A DNA stretch of 25,811 nucleotides from Macrocybe gigantea (taxonomy: Eukaryota; Basidiomycota; Agaricomycetes; Agaricales; Callistosporiaceae), in assembly GCA_011319805.1 (NCBI GenBank), contig SJRY01000314.1:1-25811 (forward strand), in the 5' to 3' direction. The notes under the pieces were generated by a model. That model saw only the letters and a program-made list of their open reading frames with translations. It did not search any database and was not told the origin of the DNA. The translations under genes and the position numbers were made by a program. Below, one piece after another: positions 1-9,396 of this stretch (positions within the stretch are counted from its first letter, which is position 1; each line of letters opens with the position of its first letter).

Positions 1-2127
1 AGATTGAACTGTAAATCCATTTGTTGCGCATACAGGCTGGATTAATGGTTCTCGTTCACACCTCTACAGGATTGGTCCGAGCGCCGAGAGAAGAACTGAT
101 TTAATGTGGAAATAAACTGCCCCTCTTGTCCCATGATGGGCCATACATGAGAACGAGGGAATTTTTTTTCTTTTGCTAGGTAGACTACATCTGGTCGCCG
201 CCCTATCTCACCAGATAACGTCCTTCCGGCACTAACACTGACATGCGATGCACATCTTTTCGCGTACGACTGATCACACCTTGGTCCTAAAAGAAAAGAC
301 TCCCGCGGCTCAGGTCGAGAATTTGCCGCTTGACCGATGGGGTCGTCGTCCGAGACCCGAGACTGGCGATCGTCTGCCCAGCATTATGAAGGAAGCGCAG
401 TCTGAATCACTGAACCTCTTGACACTTCGCGATAGAAAAAAAAAAAGACTAGAGCAAAAGCACTGGACAGGCACGTCAGGTCTTGTGTCCGTTGAGCATG
501 TGATTGACTCGGTGACTTGTTTAATTCCCAGGCCAAGCCGCACGTCGCAGGAATGGCTTGCCTCGCCCAGGAGTTTGGATTTGCAAACAAGTTCGAAGCA
601 CCCCCCGCATCTGTGCGTGACGTCCGGCAGACAGGTGGATAAGAATATTTAACTTTATGGCAAATGCCGCCTGCATCGCATTGACGTGTTGGAAAGAAAA
701 AAAAACATGGAAATTGGCGTGCTGCGTCCACCACGACCCTTACGGCAGCCTGAGTTGTCAGTGCGTGTTACTCGGAATCGGAGTCAAATGCCAGGCGACG
801 GTGAAGGAAAATGGTGGACATGTGTCTCCACCTCTTCAGCTCGGCTGTCAAGCGGTCACATCTCGTTGGATGGCTTCCAAGAAACAGACGGCTGAAAGAC
901 TGGTGTTGTGATCCGTATCATCATTTTCATGCTGTTTGTCGTCGTGTTTCGGCAATGCTGGGCACAAGCGAGTTTGAAACGATCAACGTAGTAGACGGCC
1001 AGGCGGTCCACGAGCTGATATCATTAGTCAAAGATGAGGCGAACTCTCGATGAAATGGGAGGCACGGGTGCCACGGAGGTGCCAAACTTGATGGCATGCA
1101 GGAAATCGGATTCTGCTATGCATGATTGGAGTGCCGATTACAGCGCTGGCTCGGCGGGAGTATTAATGCGTTGGCGAAGAGGGAAGAGAAAATACGCGGC
1201 TGGTCGGAGGATTAAGTGATCATGTGCAGGTGACCGACTTTTTGCTATTTAAGTGGTTGACGCGCCGATGGCTGGTAATGGAGATGGTTTGGGCAAAAAA
1301 AAAAAAGTCCCATTGCAACGGAAAGGACCGAGGGTAGGATTTGATGAATTTGTTTATATGTATGACCTTGCTGTTCCGGTGGCAGGCTGACCGGGATGAT
1401 ACGTCGGGGTCGGAAGGTTTTGGGAGGGATAGAGACGCAACAAAAGATGTGCCGCCGGGTCTGGACGATGGGATTGATCGGGTGTGAGAGGCCATTCTTC
1501 CTCCACCAGGGCTCGACGAGTCCACTGCAACAGCGCGGATCTTGGAGAATCTGGTTGCAATGTACTGGGGAAGACGGCTAAATTTGGCGATGTATTTGGA
1601 TGGCAGAGAGTTTGGGGCCGATCGTCTGTTGTGCGTTTTCTCGGATAAATCCGCTGTACTTTGATGTAATCGAGGTTGGAGCTGGTTATATACCGTATGC
1701 ATTTTTTTATGGAGGATGAAATGACCGTTATTGGACCCTGAACGACATATGGCACAGCAACCCTTGGAAAGTTTAGGTAAAAACGGAGAGAGGATGCGTT
1801 GGACAGACGCTGGAATAGCGGGGCGGGGATAGGACGAAATAGTTGAGGGCATTTACGTGGAATCTCAGATCGGATATTAGTCTAACTGATATGTAAATTT
1901 CCGCAAACTGAAATACCGCAAAACCTTCCCAACCCATCCCTGTTCTCCTCCTCCTCATCATCATCATCGTCCTTATCCTCCGTCCTCAAACTACTGCTGT
2001 TCCTCCCCACCGCATGTCAGCTTGATCACTCATTATTAACTCTCTGTGTTGGGCCTAAACCAAGACAGTGTCAACAAGAAAGAAAGAACAACGACCTCTC
2101 AACGAACCAACAAAGACACCGCTAAAC
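1..2127. other. Intergenic region upstream of the HSF gene, no gene recognised
   Basis: I see no coding region that I can support here. Open frames exist on both strands, but they lack family motifs and plausible splice structure. The last about 200 bases before the HSF start are rich in C and T and contain CTC/ATC repeats (about 1940-1990), typical of fungal 5' leaders. Several A or T runs of 8-12 bases are present. No convincing heat-shock element array was found by eye. Confidence 0.5.
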
Positions 2128-5100
2128 ATGGACGCCAGCTATGCCATGGCCCATGCAGAGAGCCATTATGCTCAACAGGCGCAAGCACAGCGCCAGCAGC
2201 AGCAGCAACAACAGCAGCAGCACTGGCCACCCCACCTGCTCACGCCCACCGCGCACCCACATGCCGCCCAGGCCTCGTTTTCCTCGCCCCCACCCAGCGA
2301 GCACACGCAGCATTACCCGTCGTACTACCCGCATCCGTCCGCTCCGCCTGACAGGACGGGCGCACCCCCACCTCCAGGCAGCGAACACATGACCCGTGCC
2401 TCGTCCACCCTCTCGCTCAACCTCTCCGCGCTCTCCGTCACCTCGCCCACCAACCCGTCTCCGATCGGTGCTTCGTCTGCACCGCCCTCTGCCCTCTCCC
2501 CAGCCACGCCCATCAGCCCGTCAGGCAACCCGTTCGGTCCGCATGGACATGCGGCACAGCAGCAGCCGCCACAACCACAACCGCCGCAACAGCAGCAACA
2601 CATGCAGCAGGCCGCGTACGCGTATGATCCCCATCAGTCCACCTCAAACCAGGCCGCAGTCCAGCAGCAACAACAGGCTGCACAGCAGCCCGTCGTTCCC
2701 CCACCGCCATCGCAGCAGCAACAACAGCCGCCAAGCGGCAGCCCGATACACTACGATGACCTCGCAGGCTCCGCGCAGACATCCTCCTCGCCCTACGACA
2801 CCCGGCGCACGCCAGGGCCTTCGCGCTCATCTTCCGTAACATCCTCCTCGTCGCAGCTCCCGCGCAAGCGGAGCTTCACCTCCAATCCGCTCACCCGGTC
2901 CGGGCACGGCCGCACCGGTGCTCGAGGAGAGCATGTACGACGAGGCCCGTGACGAGGCCATGGAGCTCGCCAGCGTCAATGGCGCATACGATGACATGGA
3001 CATGCGCACGCCTTATGGCGGCGCGAGCGGAAACAGCCCTGTTGATGGCAGCGGCAGCACTAGCGGCGCTGAGGACGCACTCGGCGGTGCCCCCGGCGCA
3101 GGCGTGGGCGGCCCACACGTCGGCCTTGCCGGCTTGTCCATGGGACTGGGTACCGCGCTCGGCGCGGGCGCCACCGCTCCTGGCGGTCCTGGTGCAGGCG
3201 CTGGCACAGCTGGAAACATGAACGTCCTTGGCAAACCCATGGCGACGAACAACTTTGTCACAAAGCTGTACCAGTACGTCCGTCGTTTCTCTCCAATCGG
3301 TAGCTGTATTTCCGCCCTCCATTTCATCCCTTTTGTGCCTCACATCTGGATGGGAAGTGGGGCGCGTGATAAGCGCTCTTGATTCTGGGCAGCAGTTTAT
3401 GCTCCGCGCCTTTGCGTCCCTTGATGAACCTGTGAATGTGTGCCATGGGTCTTTTTGTCATCTTGACTTTCCGAAGCGCCGCACTTTCCCCGTGTCCAGT
3501 CGGATTTTGATGTCTGCGGTCCCGACCTGCCTTTTTCTTTTTTTTCTACTCTCCGCTCGGATGAAGAATACGATCTGACCGGTGTATGCATTTAATTTAT
3601 GAATTACAGAATGATCAGCGATCCCAAATCGTCGCATTTCATAGCCTGGACGGAGCTCGGCACATCTTTCGTCGTGTCAAATGTGGGAGAATTTAGTCGA
3701 AGCATTCTGGGCGCCCATTTCAAGCACAACAACGTAAGTGCTCCTTTTTTTCCCAGTCTCGTTTTCCTATTCAATAGCGGCGGTCTGCGGAAGTCCGTTG
3801 GCGATTGTTGCACTTTTCTTTCTGCTATTTTGGATTGCTCCACTGACGCGCGATTAAAATATAGTTTTCAAGCTTTGTGCGTCAGCTAAACATGTATGGT
3901 TTCCACAAGATCAACAGGGTCGGTGTCTTACCTCCGTTAGTCCGCTTCATTGACCGATTGTTCTTGTTTTTTTTTTTTGGTGTACCCTCGCTTTTTCGAC
4001 ACAACCTATCAATCGTTTCGATTGGATCTACCCACAAAACAATCGTTCCACCGCTCTTCTCTTCTCCGTCTTCATAGACTCCTCGGGCTCAACGCACGTC
4101 AACCGATGCGCAAACTTGGGAATTTTCCCACCACAAGTTTTTGCGCGGCCGCCCAGATCTCCTGGATGAGATCAAGCGAAAGGCTCTCGAACCTGAGCCT
4201 ATGAAACATCGCGTCGAGCTGCCAGGAGAGGTGAGTATCGTTGGTTTTCTTTCCCTCGAGCTTGTCGGCTTCGCATTCAGGGGTGCAGGTCCACGTTTTT
4301 CTCCTCCCATATTGCATTTCTGTTTTTTGTTCCCATTTTCATCCATATTCCTTTGGCGCATTCCTAATTTCTATTTTATTTTTCTCCTTTTCCTCGGATT
4401 GGTTCCTATCAAGGAACGGCGGCAGTACTTACTGACATGATCGATCTACATTGACCCAGGTGGCTGCTCAGCTCACCGTCATGAGAGACGAAAACCGACG
4501 GATGTGGGAACAACTCAGCGCGGAGAAGAAGAGAAGCGAGAAGTTGATCGGCGTCGTTGGCAGGCTTTGGGAAGTCGTCAACAGTCGCTTTCCTGGAAGC
4601 AGTAGGTTTCTTCTTCTTTCTTTTTAGCTTTTCTTTCTGTTCGTCGGTCTAGACCTTGGCTCATGCATTGGCTCATGGCGTATAGTGCCGCCTTTCCCGA
4701 CTGATTTGCTAGACAACGATAGCCCGAACATCTACATCACCTCGCCTACGTCATCCACTCCGGCGTCGCGCTTCCCGCCACCCTTGTCGATGAACCTCCA
4801 CACGATGCACTCCCTGGGTAGCGCCAACTCGAGCCCGACCACTACAGACTTTCCGTCGCAGTCACATATGCAGCAGCAGCACGCGCCGCTTTCGCGCCAC
4901 AACAGCTTCCAGCATATATCGTACTCGTCTCGCGACGGCACGTCGTCGACTCCGCTTCCTGCGTCCCCGGGCTCGGTTAACATGGACCTCTTCGACGACG
5001 GAGTCGGGTGCGAGCCGTCGGGCAGGATCAGCACCAAACGACAGCGCATGTCCACGGACGACGTTGGTGGTGCGCTCGGCACGCTGAACGGGACCAGCCC

Positions 5101-5434
5101 GGGTGGTGACGGCCTCATGCCGATGTCGTCTCTCTCGTCTCCAGGGACGGCGACGGGTCCTGGCATCGGCGCCCTCGCGCAGCAGAACAAAAAGTCGAGT
5201 CGCGCGAGGAGCGATAGTGCGCCGCTTGGGTATGGGTTTGGCGGACTCACGACGCCGTCGTGGCAGGGTAGCGGCATAGGAGGCGCCGGCGCCAGCGGCG
5301 TTGTGTCTGGACGCCCGAGGAGTGGGAGCGGTATGACTGGGAGAGGCGTGCCGAATATCGGGACGATGACGAGGGCTAATGGCACGCCGCTTCTGCCGCT
5401 TTCCTCTGTGTTGCCCAGCGCTCCGAACCGGTGA
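2128..5434 (+). CDS. HSF-type (heat shock factor family) transcription factor
   Basis: Nuclear DNA-binding regulator of the HSF family. Inferred exons are 2128-3273, 3610-3733, 3865-3918, 4078-4230, 4460-4601 and 4686-5434; all five introns are GT-AG and phases agree, giving about 788 aa. Exon 1 encodes a Gln/Pro/Ser-rich N-terminus with a run of nine Gln. The HSF DNA-binding domain starts at NNFVTKLYQ (about residue 375). It continues through DPKSSHFIAWTELGTSFVV, HFKHNNFSSFVRQLNMYGFH (recognition helix) and TWEFSHHKFLRGRPDLLDEI. A short heptad-like coiled coil follows (AAQLTVMRDENRRMWEQL) and then a Ser/Pro-rich C-terminus. MYGFHK rather than KYDFHK favours HSF over the Skn7 type. The ATG at 2128 is chosen because the upstream in-frame codon is only a GTG. 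Exon 1 needs either a one-base correction or a 91/94-nt intron near 2836-2929 to join its two reading frames. Confidence 0.9.
2194..2220 (+). repeat. CAG/CAA tract encoding nine Gln in the HSF N-terminus
   Basis: Nine consecutive CAG or CAA codons, mixed rather than pure. Several shorter Gln runs follow between 2560 and 2730. Such tracts are common in fungal activation domains and vary in length between strains. Confidence 0.9.
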
Positions 5435-6906
5435 TGCGGTTTCTCTTTGCGGTCCTGATGCTTTCCTCCGCAACTTTGCCCTTGGAATTCTTTCGAAACC
5501 AAAAAAAAAAAAGAGAGAAAGAATCGATCGGGCAGTGCGGAGCTTTTGTTCCGTGGTTTTCTTTCTGCTTTTTGCGTCATCTTTCACTTTTTTTTTTTTG
5601 ATAGAAGCAGGTTTATGAAAGGACATTGGAATCATCTTTCAACTGCGTCATGGATTCCTTCATCTTTCTCTCGATGCCTTTCTTTCTTTTTTTCCGCTCT
5701 CTCGCCAAGAAATCAAAATCCCCCGTCTTTACGGCTTCGTTTCGCCTGTTCTTTTTTTCCTTTTTTTTTTTTTGTTGTCATCTCGAACAATGTTTTGCTG
5801 GCCGCCGCTCGTCGATATACCACATCTAGTTTTTTTTTTTTTTTTCCTTTTTTTGTTCTGTCTACCCTTTTCTCCCCGCCCATCTATGCTCCGCATAGGC
5901 TTCTTTCCTGTACTTACACTCTTTTCGCCCCTTGATAGCCCTCACTCCCCCCGTGCTTTCTTTTATCTATATAACTAGACATCCATGCGCTGACCTACCG
6001 CTCTTCCTTTTCCATCAAAACTCGTCCCAAAAAGAAAACCCCACATAAAAACATGCTCCGCTCTTTTGACAGCACAACACCCGCTCGTGTACATATAGTC
6101 GTCATTTCTTGCCTGTTTTTTTTTTCCCCTCACCTCTCGTCATCCAACCAAACATGTCTGGATTATACAAGTGTTTTATGCATTGCGTGTCGCGAATGAA
6201 AACTGATGGCAGATTTCTTTTTTTTTTTTTTGGGCTTTACGTCCGATTTCAGGGACGTCACTTGGGAAGTTGGAGTGTGCGTGTTCTGTGACAGCATCGG
6301 AGATTGGAGACGGGCGTCTGTCTGGTCGACTTGTACGAAGGAAGGAAAAAAAAAAAAAGTCAGGTCCCATCATTGACACGTCCGCTGCTTTTTTGGTTGA
6401 CACAAGAGTCGACGCGCGATGATGTCGCGTAACCACCGAGATTGAAAGATCAAGGTTCGAGCTTCAAACAGGTGCGACAGCGGTCCTTGGCACGAACGCA
6501 GCCCAGGAGAGCTTGCATCGAGATTTTACTCAGTCGTTGCTGTGTGCTTGGCTGAGCACGACCGGAAGACTTTTTGTGATTAATTGCGACCTTTTTTTTT
6601 TCTGGTCAGGAATGACACGGCTCTGTCGAACGGCGCACAGACACCCATATGCACATGTAACACTGCTGCATTTATCTATGTATGCACATGCAGCGTACAG
6701 CGTACAGCGCACGTCAAGCGACGGTCACTCTGAACGCTTGTTTTTTTTTTTTTTTGGTCGATAAGATGGGAAGGGACTGACATCTGCTCTATGCAAACGT
6801 GACAAGGCTCTGCACTGCCAAAAAGAGCTGTCCTCGGACTCTACTTTTTCTTTTTTTTTTGGTCGGATTTGACGTGCTGCGTGACGGTCGCCAGGCCCTC
6901 GCACAC
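5435..6906. other. Intergenic region rich in T/A homopolymers
   Basis: This stretch follows the HSF stop codon. I see no supported gene. Its main feature is a series of T runs or A runs of about 9-15 bases (near 5500, 5590, 5765, 5835, 6117, 6220, 6345, 6593, 6745, 6850). The first part is presumably HSF 3' UTR. A short tandem of about 7-base units (GTACAGC) sits near 6692-6710. Confidence 0.5.
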
Positions 6907-6909
6907 TAA

Positions 6910-6957
6910 GAGCCTGTACAGCAACCGAGTTTATTCGGTTTATCGGCCAGTTTATTC
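6910..6957 (+). repeat. Left terminal inverted repeat of the PIF/Harbinger-like element
   Basis: 48 bases that match the reverse complement of 7665-7712 with one mismatch (C versus A near position 38-39 of the repeat). A weaker match extends about 17 bases further inward. Confidence 0.92.
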
Positions 6958-7198
6958 ATACAGTTTATTTCGGGTGTAATAGTAACAAACAACGGCTGAT
7001 TCCGTTCGGCAGCCACGGCACTGCTGTGTGGTCGCCGCATGGCGTCGAGTACATTAATGAGGATGTGGCCACCTCAGTCCTACCATTTCTCGCATGCGTT
7101 CGGGAGAGAAATCATGAAAGAAGTCAACTGGAAAGCTTCCCAAGTCAAAGGAACCAAAGAAAGCCTCCCGAGGCTCGACCAAGAGCCAGGATGGTCCA

Positions 7199-7342
7199 AC
7201 CCGGGATGACTGGACTGATTCAGACACTCTGCGTTTGATTTCCTTCCTTGCTGAGCATGTAGCAGAGGCTGGGGAGGGTCTCAACTTCAAGATGTCGACA
7301 TTCCAAGCTGCCGCGGATCATTTTCGTCAGCTGCCAGCTGGC
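7199..7342 (+). pseudogene. Relic of a Myb/SANT-like DNA-binding protein of the element
   Basis: In one frame the sequence reads DDWTDSDTLRLISFLAEH followed by VAEAGEGLNFKMSTFQAAAD and HFRQLPAG. This matches the start of the Myb/SANT-like domain found in fungal Harbinger-linked proteins (tryptophan near the start, acidic stretch, FKxxTFQAAAxH). The protein normally helps the transposase bind the element ends. A basic Lys/Ser-rich lead-in is open from about 7118. An ATG at 7114 is out of frame by one base. After HFRQLPAG the family sequence stops and antisense transposase sequence begins, so only the N-terminal third survives. Confidence 0.7.
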
Positions 7343-7344
7343 TC

Positions 7345-7597
7345 GAAATACATTTTTCCTCATCCCAAGCTCGTTTTTGATGCGTTCGGGATGCCCGTCA
7401 AGCAGTTCCTATACCCATGCATGACCAGTGAGTATGGACACATGGTATGGCTCCTTATCGAAGAATGGTGCAAAGTAGGTCATAAGTGCTGCAAAGACTG
7501 CATACATGATGATGCCTGCTGCATTGCGTAGCATATTGAAGCGGCGGAAGTCCTTGGTGAGCATGCCGCACACAGTTGGATCGCGTTGCCGTGGCAC
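7345..7597 (-). pseudogene. Relic of PIF/Harbinger DDE transposase, N-terminal part only
   Basis: Reading the minus strand from an ATG at 7597 gives AAGIIMYAVFAALMTYFAPF, then FFDKEPYHVSILTGHAWV, then a TAG stop (7409-7411), then in the same frame ELLDGHPERIKNELGMRKNV and FRA. This is the conserved N-terminal region of fungal PIF/Harbinger transposases, upstream of the DDE catalytic domain, with a Gln or similar codon turned into TAG. The catalytic residues are absent because the rest of the gene is deleted. The fragment runs head-on into the Myb/SANT relic. Confidence 0.72.
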
Positions 7598-7664
7598 TGA
7601 AGCGGCGTGTCAACTATTGATGCCGGCCGGTATTTGCATACATTTGTCAGAAATAAACTGGTGC

Positions 7665-7712
7665 GAATAAACTGTCCGATAAACCGAATAAACTCGGTTG
7701 CTGTACAGGCTC
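7665..7712 (-). repeat. Right terminal inverted repeat of the PIF/Harbinger-like element
   Basis: Partner of 6910-6957. The element edge is followed directly by the TAA duplication at 7713-7715. Confidence 0.92.
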
Positions 7713-7715
7713 TAA

Positions 7716-9396
7716 TATGTGAAAAGGCAGGTCACTGACAACTGGTCGTGTGCACGCAGAGACAACGGTGTGCTCTCCAGGCAAGAGACAGCGCGTAACG
7801 ATTGTCGTGGCATTGTGCTGCAGAGGTCCCTGAACATGTCGGGATTCCTGCAGACCGCAGATGGAGCGCCAAAGGAGACTTCGTTAATCACCGCCGTCTG
7901 GTCCCTAGAGTGTGAGGAATTTGTAACAACGGGCGTATCGGCCTGGTTGTGAGTTTGCCAAGCTGACCGGCAGAGAAGGAAAAAGGAGACTTGAGCGAAA
8001 GGAGCCGCGTAGCTGGGCCTAATGGAGAGGGATCAACCTTTTATCCTTGGACTATTTGACGCATAGCATTTTACTGTCCTTTGCCCAAAGGAAACATGGG
8101 ATCTCGGCCAGAGGCGGGTGATAGATGCTTGGGGGTAGCAGTCTGAAGAAAGCATAAGCACCTGTGGTATAACCATGCCGACTCCCGTGGACCACGGCAT
8201 TTGTCAATGAACGCCGGAGTCGTAGCGGGTAGTCGATGGCGAGCAGAGGAAACGATGCTCAGCCCCAAACGCACAAGGACCAGAAGATAAAAGGACGATG
8301 ACACGGGACCGTCACCAGAGTTGGACTTTAATCGAGGACCAAGATGTGCAGATGGTGTATTGAGTAAACCATACACTGCTTAGGACACGGGCGGCAGCAC
8401 GGTCTTGCCTGTTCCATTGAACAGCGTGTTCTCCGCCAATGCCATAATACATAATTTAGAAAGTGGAGGAATTAAACACGCTCTTTGCGGATCATACTGT
8501 AACATGTCCCCGGAATGAGGGTTGAGACATTATTAAGGGTTATTTTCGGATATCCTCTTGGAGATGTGGACGGTTTCAGTCCGAAAACCAGACATACATG
8601 CACACATCCAATCATTTGTGATAATCAGTACAGTATACATACACACCCGACAGGATTGGATGTGTCCATGCATTCCTCACGGGTGAGATCATGTTGTTGG
8701 TGATGCGCCGACGAGAAGCATAAGAGTGATAGATGGGCGCCCGAAATGAAGGGTTCTGAGCATGGATCCGGGTGCCATTTGGTGTCCTTTCTTTTTTTAT
8801 GACCAAGAAGGCTGGGCGGTTTTCGATCAAAGTGATGTTGCAAACTCGAAACACAGGAGCGGAACGGTCAGTGATCGCTGTTCAATGGATTCGGACAGAC
8901 ACGGGGAGAAAGTGTTGCAACGGTTGGCTATAGATAAGGACCGACTTGCGCTCCGCAATTTACGATGAGCGTCAGCCTCACTTGGAACAGCGCACGTCGC
9001 CCTTGCGGTCGCTAACGGCTGTCAGCGAGTAACCATCTCCGATTGGCCCCACCTCCATGTGGTGTTCACTGTTGTTGATAGTCCTGTACACCGCCAGTCC
9101 TCCACGAAATCCTCGCTGAATTACAGAGAATACGCACTGTAGCACGACATTATAGTGTGTATAGAATAAAGAGAATCGTGGTTGCCAGAGTGCTTTAATG
9201 GAATATTTCGTGAGCGAGTCACAAGGTCATTTTCATCAACGCTTCCCTGCATCGTTGCCACCACGGCAGCGTGTACTTGGCACATCTCCTCCATCCCTCT
9301 TCCTCCTCTCCACGTCGTCCTACGCTCGTTACGCTCCCGTCGTTCCTTTTCACCACGTCTTAAACATAGTCATCCTCCGTCCGTCCTGACCGACTC
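7716..9396. other. Intergenic region, no gene recognised
   Basis: Between the PIF/Harbinger-like element and the next gene I see no supported coding region. Open frames here have no recognisable motifs. A perfect 12-bp inverted repeat lies at 8602-8613 and 8654-8665. An AT-rich TATA-like patch near 9151-9175 and a C/T-rich stretch near 9285-9385 probably belong to the promoter and leader of the gene starting at 9397. Confidence 0.45.

Larger units (their letters stand above)
6910..7712. mobile_element. Non-autonomous PIF/Harbinger-like element, 803 bp
   Basis: The element begins GAGCCTGTACAGC and ends with its reverse complement. It is flanked on both sides by TAA (6907-6909 and 7713-7715), the 3-bp TWA-type target duplication typical of PIF/Harbinger elements. 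The terminal inverted repeats match over 48 bp with one mismatch and continue imperfectly to about 65 bp; they contain internal CAGTTTATTC units. Inside, a Myb/SANT-like fragment lies on + and a transposase N-terminal fragment on -, the two protein types this superfamily encodes, in converging orientation. The middle of both genes is missing, so the copy is an internal-deletion derivative that cannot move by itself. Confidence 0.85.

Noticed and set aside
1220..1852. A 210-codon open frame on the minus strand
   Set aside because: No motif, unusual composition, a poly-Phe stretch that comes from an A run, and no splice or family support. It looks like chance openness.
2068..2127. Extension of the HSF frame upstream to a GTG at 2068
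   Set aside because: GTG starts are not expected in a fungal nuclear gene; the ATG at 2128 has a reasonable context.
4732..5635. Two long open frames (282 and 257 codons) antisense to the last HSF exon
   Set aside because: They mirror the GC-rich, codon-biased HSF exon, carry Arg/Pro-rich or poly-Phe content, and lack recognisable domains.
6440..6480. GGTTCGAGC reminiscent of a tRNA T-loop
   Set aside because: No acceptor stem, D-loop or anticodon stem could be paired around it.
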